From Polytrichum commune (lineage: Eukaryota > Streptophyta > Polytrichopsida > Polytrichales > Polytrichaceae), in assembly GCA_950295325.1 (NCBI GenBank), contig OX485803.1, forward strand, positions 59,907,554 through 59,971,553: a DNA stretch of 64,000 nt, given 5' to 3'. The notes beneath the pieces were generated by a model. That model searched no databases, had not been told where the DNA came from, and saw only the letters and a program-made list of their open reading frames with translations. The position numbers and the translations under genes were made by a program. Positions 1 through 10,352 of this stretch are shown one piece after another (the stretch's first letter is position 1; each line of letters starts with the position of its first letter).

Positions 1-488
1 GACCTTGGCACTTACCGGAATGCAACAAATTACGGGCTCGGTACAACCTAACCTCATGCTAAAAGGCCAACCAAATGTGGAGTGACCACAAACCGCCAAG
101 AACAAAAGTATTTACTACAATACTGCCCTAGATACATAGCAGTATATAGATGTAGCCGTATACAAAAAAACATACTAGTATAGATACAATATATCATAGT
201 ATCTTACAGAATACCATACGATGTAAACAATCTTATACGAAATACAAATACAAATACAAGTTACATACCAACAATTATATGGAATACAAACGTATTCCAC
301 AAACATACCAATACGGTATGTTCCAAAAAACTACTCATTCAATACAAAAACCATAATACAACACCCAACCACACTACAACTACCATACAAAACCTAACCC
401 CCGCATAAAATACAATATTTATCTAAAACATAAAATACCCCGACCTCATCCAAAATACAATTATCACCTAAGACATAGTCCTCATCCA

Positions 489-1766
489 ATGCATAGTCTT
501 CATCCAAACAACTACCCCCATCCGAAATACGGAAGGTACCCAAAACACATACTTCATCCAAAAAACAAATCCCATCCAAAACATGGACCTCACCCAAAAC
601 TTATATCCCATTTAAAACACATATCTCACCCAAAATACAACTCACACCTAGCACAAGAAACCCATCCTAACGTAAGGACACATACAAAAAACAAACTCCA
701 TCCTAAACACAACTCCCACCAAAACTCCAAACTATGTCCTCGTCCAAAACCCAATTCCCACTCAAAATACAAATTCTACACAAAAAATAATACGGACTCG
801 GCCTACCGGCCTCACCACAAAACTAATTGCAAACGTCACCTCACAAATAATTGGAAACCTAACCCAATAACTAATCAAATAACTAAAAAATGTGCAAAAT
901 TACACCCCTTACCCAAACAACAAGAAAACATAATACCCGCCCTACACAACACTTTCTTCACAACAACACTTGCACTCACTAAATACCAAAAACTAAATAA
1001 GAAAAAACCAATAATATTCCACTTATATGGATACTACCTCATTACATCAAGTACATCAAGTATGCATCAAAAAACTACACACAAACTAAATCACAATAAC
1101 TATCCACACAATAACAACTACCCAAAACACACTCTCCGAACAAAATACAACATCCATCCAAATTATACCTCTCATCCAAAACACAAAACACACCGGCCTC
1201 ACCCACAATATAAGGACTACCCAAGAAATGAAGGCCACCCAAAATACAAAGTACATCCAAAACATAACTTACATCCAAAACAAGAACTCCATCCAAAACT
1301 CAAACTCCAACATAAATACCCCCCACACCCAAACCTTAAACCCCACCCAAACATTTGCTTCCAATCGAAACTATACTTCCACTCAAAATACAACATTTAC
1401 CAAATAAACAAAATGGCCTCGACCTACCGGCCTAGCCACAAAACAAACTACCAACATTACTCCATAATCAAGAGGAATCCTCACATAACAACAAAGTACA
1501 TTCCTAAGGACAATACATATCCACCCCTCTCATCTAAACAATCAAGAAACATAACCGACATCCTACCCAACCCTCGTATCACAACTAGAACCGAACACAT
1601 AAAATATCTTAAAACAAACAAAAAAAGCCAAAAGAAAATCAACTACCACCCATATCCCCACCCAAACCTCAAACCTTATCCAACACCCCACTGTAAATTA
1701 AAACTCAACTCCCATTCAGAACACAAAATCTACCCCAAAAACAAACCGGCCTCGCCACAAAACTAA
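489..1766 (+). pseudogene. LINE 5' reading frame with His-Pro-Lys hexapeptide repeats
   Basis: A 425-codon open frame in the 5' part of the LINE. Its first ~100 residues and residues ~230-290 are dominated by a six-residue period of the form HPKxxS/HPKHxx, giving a strongly basic His/Lys/Pro-rich chain. Between the runs lie copies of YRPxHKTN and of the segment that precedes the 2A peptide in the downstream ORF (here GYYLITSSTSS in place of GYYFINKLTLL). It could be an ORF1-like nucleic-acid-binding protein or simply an open minisatellite; G-poor DNA has few stops by chance, so openness alone is weak evidence. No known domain is recognised. Confidence 0.4.
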
Positions 1767-1896
1767 GTTACCCGCCCTACCCAACATTTACTCTACAACA
1801 AAACTTACACTCATTAAATATCAAAAACTAAATAAGAAAAAACCAAAAATACCTTACTTATATGGATACTACTTCATTACATCAAGTACATCAAGC

Positions 1897-2544
1897 ATGC
1901 ATAAAAAATCTACACACAAACCAAATTACACTAATCACCCATACAATAACAACTACCCAAAATACACTTTCCAAACAAAACATAACACCCACCCAAATTA
2001 TACCTCCCATCCAAAACACAAAATACAAAGGCTTCACCCAAAATACAGATATTACCCAAGCAGTGAATGTCATCCAAAATACAAAGTATATCCAAAACAT
2101 AGTTTATACCCAAAACAAAGACCGCATCCAAAACTCAAACTCCATCATAAACACCCCCCCCCCCATCCAAACCTCAACCCCCAGCCAAAAACTTGCTTCC
2201 AAGCAAAACTCTACTTCCACTCAAAATACAAGATTCATCAAATAAACAAAATGGACGCAGCCTACCGGCCTCGCCACAAAACGAATTACCAATATAACTC
2301 CACAATCAAGAGGAAGCCTCACATAACACACACCCTACCCAACCCTCTTACCACAACTAAAACTGAACGCATAAAATACCAAAAAACAAACAAAAAAAAA
2401 GCCACAAATAATCAACTCCCACCCAAACCTCAAACCCTATCTAACACTCTACTGCAAAGTAAAACTCAACTTTCACTCAGAACACAAAATCTACCCCAAA
2501 AACCAACCGGCCTCGCCCTACCGACCTCACCACAAAACTATTGA
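1897..2544 (+). pseudogene. Second LINE 5' monomer reading frame
   Basis: A 215-codon frame that repeats the layout of the preceding unit: an HPKY/HPKH hexapeptide run, then YRPRHKTN and a lysine-rich tail. It is the direct counterpart of the frame at 1060-1766, shifted by about 837 bp. It ends before the intact endonuclease ORF. Function unknown; most likely a duplicated 5' piece of the element rather than a separate gene. Confidence 0.35.
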
Positions 2545-2814
2545 TAAAAACCACCCCACAAACAAATGGAAACCTAACAAAATAACAAACCACACACCTA
2601 AAGGCAACACATACACACACTTCTCATCTATACATTTAGGAAACATAACACCCAATCCTTCTACCATACCCAAACTCGTACCCATAAAACACCAAAAAAC
2701 AAATAAAAAACACTCAACCCATACCCATACCAAAACCTCAAACCCCACCTTAAACTTTGCCTCAAAGCACAACTCCACTTCCACACAAAATACAAAATTT
2801 CACCCAAAAACAAA

Positions 2815-4629
2815 ATGGCCTCGGCCTACCGGCCTCGCCATAAAACTAATAGCAAATACCACTTCATAAACAAATGGAAACCTAATGCAATAACAAATCA
2901 CATAACTAAGAACAACACACATGCACATTTCTTTCCCGAACAGTTAAGAAACATAACACCCGCCCTACCCAACCTCTTTACCACAACCAAATTCATAGCA
3001 ATAAAATACCAAAAAATAAATAAGAAAAAACCAAAAATACTTCACTTCCGTGGATACTACTTCATCAACAAGTTAACCCTACTACAATGTGGAGACATAA
3101 AACCCAACCCTGGACCAATGCCCAATATTCTCCGGACACACCCCGCTACACACAAAAAGCGAGCTAAACTATATTTCATCCCAAACACAATAAAACTACA
3201 ACATGAATACCAACACATAGCAAGCACATTTGCCCCCATACTCAAGCACACATACCCCCTACACCACCAGACAATTACTACATACCCACACCTACACCAA
3301 TACATCATAACACAAAGTCATTATCCACTAACCCATATGTTATATGCTCTTACCATTACTATACATCCCTCAATAAACACATGCAACAACATACTAGCCC
3401 AACCCCACATTTATCACTTTAACAACATATGGACAAACACATTATTCATCAGACTAGCCAACCTTTCCAACCCCCCCGAGCGACACATTCTAACACCACA
3501 CCCACACACAACATTTACAAACAATAACCATGATATAATACACCCCAAAAACTCAATACATAAAGAATTATATGAATTTATCCACAACCAAGAGAGCACA
3601 CTTACACCCACCATTCTTCAAAGTAAATTTCCCTTTGTCCCAAATCAATTAATAATTGAATCACTCCATTGCCTAGAGAATATTAACGAATACTCACACC
3701 CGCCCCCACCCCCAGTTACCCCCACACCAGAACCTAGAACCAACACTAGCACCAATCACGAAACAAATATAATAACTTGGAATGCCTCCTCACTTAATAC
3801 CGCACTACCAAACTTACAAAGTCTTATCAATAACTCTCTAAACAATACAGCAATCATACATATCCAAGAAACTAAATTAACAGCAAACAAATCCACAAAA
3901 TACATACAGAACCTATTCTTTGAATTCAAACTCATCTTCAACAACACACATGCTCTTACACGATGCATACAACAAAGATTGCCCTACACCCCTGGAAGAG
4001 GCGGCCTACTCACACTTATCCACAACAAGTATGCATTCCCTGGAAATGTCACCAAAATTCCCACGCTAGCAAACATCTCCCCGTATTTACAAATAATCAA
4101 AATCAATAACCACCCCTCAAGACCATGGCTAATCGTACACATGTATATGCCCACACACGTAGCAGACACATGCCTTATCTCATTCCTCAAAACCGAAATC
4201 ACTAACCAAATTACTACACATCCAAACCACATATACACATTATGTGGTGACTTCAACAGAGATATTGCACTCCGAGGAAGACATACTAACAACACTTACA
4301 CCCCTCCCCAAGAAGAGGATCTACAATGGAAGCACTTTACCACATCTCTCAACCTTGAATACATACCAACTAACATCAGTCTTTCTCGACAAGGGGGCTA
4401 TAATTACACATCAACAAGTCTAATAGACGGTTTCTACATCCACTCTCCAGACAACAACAAATTTACTTCCACTACAAACACAACCATGAATCTAAACTCA
4501 GACCACTACCCAGTCACCTTACACATCCCACACAACACACTTATAGCCAGACCCCCACCCCCCACAAACATATCACCAAATAGAATACTAAATCCGATAC
4601 CACTAGAAAACCTAGAAAACTTAACATAA
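2815..4629 (+). CDS. LINE ORF: 2A-like peptide plus AP-type endonuclease
   Basis: A 604-codon open frame starting MASAYRPRHKTN. Residues ~88-101 are TLLQCGDIKPNPGP, a close match to the 2A ribosome-skipping motif. The APE/EEP endonuclease lies at about residues 318-575: ITWNASSLN, IQET (metal-binding Glu), a YMP motif, LCGDFNRD (Asp/Asn), LIDGFYI and SDHYPV (catalytic Asp-His). In LINEs this enzyme nicks the target to prime reverse transcription. The frame stops at 4629, where the RT frame continues at once in another phase, so a frameshift in an A-rich stretch near 4620 probably split one EN-RT polyprotein. All the recognisable catalytic motifs are intact. Confidence 0.75.
   Translation: MASAYRPRHKTNSKYHFINKWKPNAITNHITKNNTHAHFFPEQLRNITPALPNLFTTTKFIAIKYQKINKKKPKILHFRGYYFINKLTLLQCGDIKPNPGPMPNILRTHPATHKKRAKLYFIPNTIKLQHEYQHIASTFAPILKHTYPLHHQTITTYPHLHQYIITQSHYPLTHMLYALTITIHPSINTCNNILAQPHIYHFNNIWTNTLFIRLANLSNPPERHILTPHPHTTFTNNNHDIIHPKNSIHKELYEFIHNQESTLTPTILQSKFPFVPNQLIIESLHCLENINEYSHPPPPPVTPTPEPRTNTSTNHETNIITWNASSLNTALPNLQSLINNSLNNTAIIHIQETKLTANKSTKYIQNLFFEFKLIFNNTHALTRCIQQRLPYTPGRGGLLTLIHNKYAFPGNVTKIPTLANISPYLQIIKINNHPSRPWLIVHMYMPTHVADTCLISFLKTEITNQITTHPNHIYTLCGDFNRDIALRGRHTNNTYTPPQEEDLQWKHFTTSLNLEYIPTNISLSRQGGYNYTSTSLIDGFYIHSPDNNKFTSTTNTTMNLNSDHYPVTLHIPHNTLIARPPPPTNISPNRILNPIPLENLENLT
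3076..3117 (+). other. 2A-like ribosome-skipping peptide
   Basis: Encodes TLLQCGDIKPNPGP. The canonical 2A consensus is D-(V/I)-E-x-N-P-G-P; here D, I, N, P, G and P are all kept and Lys replaces Glu. Hydrophobic residues lie upstream, as in known 2A sites. 2A peptides are established in several animal and trypanosome non-LTR elements. The next codon after the final Pro is Met. Activity cannot be judged from sequence alone. Confidence 0.65.
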
Positions 4630-6962
4630 TATTCTTCGAAGAAAACTCTACAAAACTAAAGGAACTTACCACACTACTAGAAAACCATCAATACTTAACC
4701 CCTGATCAATGGCAAGAAGCTTGCACTTCATTAGATAACATTATTAACAAAATTTCAGAAACCATTGAAAAAACTTGTAAAGCCACCCCACTACCAAACC
4801 TCACATACAGAACATCACAACAAGGAAGATTTCTACTACGAAAACTAGCTAAAGAGTGGAAAAAATACCTTACCACATACCACTTCGTTAGGAAAACTAT
4901 ATACATTACACAACACGACCCACACTGGCTAACCCACCCCATCCTAAACGAAATCCGAAATCACCAATATGTAAGTATCCCACACCCACCTACAACAACC
5001 GCATCTACTGATGAATGGATTGATGCCATAGCTGTCATTGCAAAAATTGCCAACAAAGAAGCCAAGAAAATCACCACCAAATATACTAAAGATTGTATCC
5101 TAAAAGTTGTATCAAAATACTGTCAGATGTATGAAAAGAGTCCCAAAAAAATAAACAGAAAAATCTTCAAAAACTTCGAAACCTCACCTCTGGACTCCAT
5201 CATAGACAGACACAACAATATGCTAACTAATCTTAAGGACATCGCATCAGAAATATACACACAACAATCCATCAGCAACCGTCCAACAGTCCCCACATGC
5301 CACTACCAAAATATCCACCCACCACACTGCACATGCGGAGTAAGGCAATACCCATGGCACGACTTAGACGGATACACAATTGATAAATGAGGTGAACCCC
5401 AAATTCCCTTACATACATACTTTGACCAAGAAACCTACGACTTCTGTCTCAAAAATCTAGGAAATAACAAAGCCCCAGGCCTTGACAAAATTCCCAACTC
5501 AATTCTAAAAAATATGCCCCCACGTTTCCACAAACTACTCTTCCTATTCTTTAAACAATGCTACAAACAAAAACAAATTCCCGCATCATGGAAAACTAGC
5601 CTAACAGTTTTATTATATAAAAAAAGAAATCCATCACATCTTACAAATCACAGGCCTATTGCACTAGCTAACACCATATATAAACTTTATACAAGCACAT
5701 TAACTTCTATATTATCCGCATATGGAGAAAGACACCAAATATTACATGACAGTCAAGAAGGATTCAGAGCAGAAAGAAGTACCTCTACACAAATTCAATT
5801 ACTTATCGCAGCACTAGAAGATGCAAGATTCACGAATCAAGACATATTCCTACTCTATATTGACTTCAAAAATGCCTTCGGCTCCATTGACCATGCCAGA
5901 CTCTTAGCCATAATGAAAGATCTAAGATACCCCACTGACTCCATACACCTCATAGGAAACATATACGCACAATCCTCCACCATATATATCGGGGAACACT
6001 TCGACAAAACCTTACCAATCCCCATCCAAAGAGGTACAATACAATGAGACACTCTCAGCCCATACTTATTTATAATATTTTTAGAACCCCTCCTTAGATG
6101 GTTACAACAAGGGAACAATGGATATACTTTTGGTACATCTAAAATCAAAAACTCATCAGCAGCATATGCAGATGACCTAGCGGCAATTGCCAACAAACTA
6201 TAGTGACTACAAACACAACTAAACAAGTTAGATAAATTATGTGAATGGGCAGGAATGGACCTCGGAATACCCAAGTGTGCAGTGACTGGATGCCCAAACA
6301 AATCCAAGATGAACCCCATAACCTTCAAGGCCCTAATACAAGCCACTAACATAAATTATCGAAACCAACCTATACCAACCCTACATTAACACGAACTATA
6401 CACCTATCTAGGAATAATCCTTGCATCCTCACTCAAATGGAAAACACAAATAAATACCATTACAGCTAAAGTAATCAAACAATGTCAAGCTCTCGTTTCA
6501 TGCCCAGCAACTATGAAACAAAAATTCAATATGGCAGATACTGTCATACGTGCTGGAATAGCATACAGCTTCTACGCAGTACCATATTCCACACCGGCTA
6601 TAAAAAAACTTGACAAAAAAATCATAGCACTCCATAAAACGATATGCGGAATACCCAAATGTACATCTAACATTGCTACACAACTCCTGCATAACCTATT
6701 CGGTATCGAAACATTCTCACTACAAAATGCTTATCTAAGATGTATTGGAGAACAACTACAAAATGCCCTAAACGATAAAAGAAGAATTGGCATAATCTAT
6801 GCCGGTCTAATACAACACATACTTGCCAAATATGGAAGATCTAAGAACATAACCCGCATTAAGTACCACCACTGTGTCAAATCACCTATCACTAGAACAC
6901 TATTCTTATTCAAGCATAAAACCGGAGTCCACCTAAAAAATACAATAAACAACTCCTATTAA
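4630..6962 (+). pseudogene. LINE reverse transcriptase, broken by stops
   Basis: Continues the endonuclease ORF in a different frame. RT blocks are clear: KAPGLDKIP (~5473), NHRPIAL (~5646), QEGFRAERST (~5755), YIDFKNAFGSIDHA (motif A, ~5855), a motif B reading RGTIQ-stop-DTLSP (~6030), YADD at 6165-6176 (motif C), IPKC (motif D) and YLGI (~6400). Interruptions are TGA at 5388, 6045 and 6204, TAG at 6201 and TAA at 6387. The stop at 6045 sits where motif B normally has Gly. After ~6930 the coding sense moves to another frame (LLNPSPLETAWTQEAQ...) for about 180 bases and then fades. The order and motifs are those of LINE RTs rather than LTR or group II enzymes. Confidence 0.85.
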
Positions 6963-7368
6963 ACCCATCCCCACTCGAAACTGCGTGGACTCAAGAAGCA
7001 CAAGAACTACACGGTCTAAGCCCAAACACTTCACTTAAGTTACTACACAAATTGCTAGTACATAATATAATAACACTAGACCAAATAACATGCCTAATGA
7101 CACCACTCTAATGAACTCAGACGAATTTAAAATCTACCACTCCAACCCTTCTAAACTCATCAAAAGTGCACTAAACATTGCTAACCAACTGTTTTGTCAT
7201 CCACCTTGTGACTAGGAATGCCCCCTAACATGTCAACACCACCATCCACCACGATCCCTCAAAACCAAATACACAATAAGACACCACAACATTCTACCTC
7301 ATTTACCGACTCCCCCTATACACCCTCCAAACCCTCTCATCCCCCATCTACCCCCTCCTCCCAACAAC

Positions 7369-10140
7369 ATGATTAAAAATCCCCGACAATTTCCCATACA
7401 CAAAATACTCGATCACAAACAACGACAATCCAACGACCCTAACGGAATAAAAAGAACAGTCACATCATACCTATGCCAATGGACTACAACAAATAACAAT
7501 ACATATCATAAATGGCAAACCCAAAGAGACTTATACCCCTATTGTGATGCCAACACAAGCAACCACAACACAAACTTACTCTCCCAATACTACACGAGAA
7601 AACAACACAAACATTTCTTAAACATTATTAATGCCTACTTCTCCATAGAACAACAAAGAGACACAAGATACGTTACACCTACCACAATTATCCCACTGGC
7701 ACACATTTCTATTAATGAATGCAATCCAAAAAATGACATCGAAACAAATTCTGACACTATCCAAATACAATTTGACGTCGCTCACATATACGAGGATAGT
7801 GGCCGACACCTCATCACCATCCCAAAAACTAGATTAATATGGTTATGACAACAATATCAACAAACAAAACATTCCACTCACGGACTAGAACCACCTACCC
7901 AATCATTCGAAACTGAAATTGTATGGCTATACCAAAGATACAAATACCGCATTCCAAAAAATGACCCACTCAAACGAGCCTAACATACAATTCCAACCCC
8001 AATATTAGATCTCCTAATAACCACATTTAATATCAACCACTCATATTTCTCATCCCCAGTTACATGCCCCACACAATTCATCCAATTCTACTCACCATTC
8101 TCACGAGACATAATATTTGGATCCCTCGGGAAAGCGTTTGACCATAAATGGCAAGGAATTGGCTACGCCCACCCCCACAACGCAACGGAATTACAATAAG
8201 CTATCCATTGGACTCGCCTGGTAGCCAAAAACGACCCATATACAATCACTATACTCATATCACCGGACACTGATTGGTACAAAAACTTCAACCCATACAT
8301 AGGTCCATTCCAAGACACGCACGTTATCACCCACTTTGCCGCCGACACGATTGCATATGAGGAACCCACAATACCCCCAGAATTCAATACTATAAGGAAA
8401 GAACCATCTACCATACAAATATTTTGCATCCACCACCAAACCAACAACATTGGTACCTACGAACAAATAAAGCTACTCAAGGACCTAGCAAATAATCTCC
8501 AAATAACACAAAGTCACACCCAAATTGCACCACCCACCCCTTCAAATACCACTGTTAACTCCAGTAAAAAATGGTTTAAATTAAACTACCCACAAATAGT
8601 CGTACATAACACCACACTTGCCCCACAACTCCCAAACTACCAGACAAATCTACCGCTAAAATTCCACCCACAATTTAACTACTACACTGACGGTTCCTTT
8701 ATAAAACCCAAAGAAATTGCCCCTGGAGTATGGAGAAGAGAAAGAGCTGGATATGGTATTTATAGCCCCAAAGGTTTAAATATTACCAAAAGACTACATG
8801 GACATCAAAACATATTACGCGCAGAAATGATAGCTATACACAAAACACTAAGAATAATCAATACACAATATCCTAACGAACCCGCATTCATATTCACAGA
8901 TAGTTGAAACGTATTATACCTACTCAACACACAAATTAAACACCCCACCCTTCATAATAGCCACCCAGACCAAACCACACTTGCCTCCATGGTACAAATT
9001 CTTCAACACCGGATACAACCAATCACATTATACAAAGTTAGAGCACACGTCAACATTGACGGCAACAATAAAGCAGATAAACTAGCAAAAGAAGGATTAG
9101 AATTAGAACACATAATTGCCACCCACCCATATGAACATGCCCACGCCACCCCATACTATTACCAAAAGGACGTCTGGGCCTCGATGATAGACGTTCTAGA
9201 CAAAGGCCCAGTCAGAGTCTTAGAGAAACAAATTAAAAAATATGATAGGGAAAATAACCTAGCAATCATGGCCACACAAACCCCCAACACTTGTAAATGG
9301 ACAGAAAATGTAGATATAGACAAAGAGCTGTTGAACGAATTTTGGGAAAATCCTTCAATCACCGACAAACAAAAATCATGCCTCATTAAATTCCGAACAT
9401 GAACTTATATGGGCAATGCTAGGAAACAACTGTTCTTCGGCTGCCAAAGATATCCCTCTATTACGTGCCCCATATGTAACTCAAACGAACCAGATACATG
9501 ACTACATGTACTACTTACATGTAAACATCAACATATACACTCACTTCGAGTTAAAAGACATAACAAAGCAGTTGGGGAAATTAGGAAACTCCTAATCTCA
9601 TCCGAAAAATCCCGATGCTTTACTCTCATGAATGCTGGCACCTTCAATAACAATCCTCAAGAAAACACAATTCCCAATTGGCTACTACCCTGCACATGTG
9701 GTACACAAAGATGCCACTGTAACGCAAGATTTAGACCTGATATCCTTTGCGTTAGGGGACTACCATATCAAAACGACCCTCCCGTAGACATTGACCCTAA
9801 CCTCACCATACAATTTATTGAATTCACCTACTGCAATGACAGATTCTCCCCAGAAGCAGTTGAAGCAAAAAATAACAAATACAGACCACTAATTGCTAGT
9901 ATCGCTTCCAGAGGATGGAAAATTGAACCACTTATTGTCATCACTGCTGGTGCCAGAGCTACTGCCCACATCCCATCTATGAAATTACTCGAGACTAATT
10001 TCAAAATGCCTATGCCTACCATCAAAAATACATTTAAAAATATTAATACCATCGCAATACAATATGCCATGTCCATTCTCCTCCACAAAAGGAGAATAGA
10101 AAACCACCAACCGCTTCCCCTCACTCTAGACCCCCCATAA
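7369..10140 (+). pseudogene. LINE C-terminal region: unassigned domain, RNase H, CCHC finger, RLE nuclease
   Basis: One frame broken by TGA at 7846, 8905, 9400 and 9499 and TAA at 7981 and 8197. About 8040-8375 encodes a conserved-looking domain (FYSPFSRDIIFG, KWQGIGYAHPH, DTDWYKNFNP), possibly related to Dam-like methyltransferases of other retroelements, with the catalytic NPPY replaced. RNase H follows: YYTDGSF, ILRAEMIAI, IFTDS, and VRAHVNIDGNNKADKLA. A finger C-x2-C...H-x4-C lies at 9466-9522, then RHNKAV. The last domain has RPD (9733), IEFTYCND (Glu at 9820), KNNKYRPLI and VITAGARA, matching the layout of R2-type restriction-like endonucleases. The frame ends at 10140, just before the 3' tail. 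Confidence 0.75.
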
Positions 10141-10352
10141 CTCAAAACTTAAAGTTACATGTAAGGGTCACTGGGTATAATGTTAGGCGTGGTTCCGTGT
10201 TACTGGTCTCTTGTGTCTAAAGTGTCTACTCTCGAAAGGGGGGAGTAGATCTTTTCCTCCATACCCTTGTCCTGTGGGCATGGGATTGGAGGTGGATCGA
10301 ACAGACATTTAATTCACGTCGGTCTCCTCCGGAGACCGAAGTTTTTTTTTTT
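10141..10352 (+). promoter_or_regulatory. LINE 3' tail with terminal hairpin
   Basis: Non-coding end of the element. Bases 10320-10327 (CGGTCTCC) pair perfectly with 10331-10338 (GGAGACCG) around a 3-base loop, followed by AAGTTT and a T run. In LINEs with specific 3' recognition, such a stem-loop is what the RT binds. The stretch 10231-10346 aligns with the tail of the SINE at 29365-29483. Confidence 0.65.

Larger units (their letters stand above)
489..2560 (+). repeat. Tandem 5' monomers of the LINE
   Basis: Diverged copies of one segment are arranged head to tail. A peptide YRPxHKTN is encoded at about 804, 1425 and 2263, and again at 2827 inside the functional ORF. A second landmark, a GGATACTAC-containing segment encoding GYY, occurs at about 1028 and 1865 and, diverged, at 3052. 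The copies at about 1020-1856 and 1857-2560 align over most of their length with an 837-bp offset. Each unit also carries a run of an 18-bp minisatellite encoding HPKxxS-like hexapeptides. The arrangement recalls promoter monomers of mouse L1, but these units are themselves copies of the start of the protein-coding region. Confidence 0.7.
1..10352 (+). mobile_element. Dualen/RandI-like non-LTR retrotransposon, decayed, 5' end outside the window
   Basis: One element spans the left edge to a T-rich 3' end near 10352. Domains in order: tandem 5' repeats, 2A-like peptide, AP-type endonuclease, reverse transcriptase with YADD, an unassigned domain, RNase H, CCHC finger, and a C-terminal nuclease with the RPD...E...K-x-x-K-Y layout of R2-type restriction-like endonucleases. 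Holding both APE and RLE is the defining trait of the Dualen/RandI group described from Chlamydomonas; the clade assignment is inference from motif order. The plus strand is A/C-rich and very poor in G throughout, unlike the sequence to the right, which supports a single unit. It is dead: at least two frameshifts (near 4620 and 6930, with further disruption near 7110) and eleven in-frame stops. No 5' end or target duplication can be seen. Confidence 0.85.

Noticed and set aside
394-2131. Minus-strand frames rich in VLDxxY hexapeptides
   Set aside because: They are the antisense shadow of the 18-bp minisatellite; the plus strand carries the LINE domains.
5388-9501. TGA read as Trp (alternative genetic code) in the LINE
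   Set aside because: TGG is still used at many more Trp positions, TAA and TAG stops and frameshifts are also present, and one TGA sits at a normal Gly. Decay is simpler.
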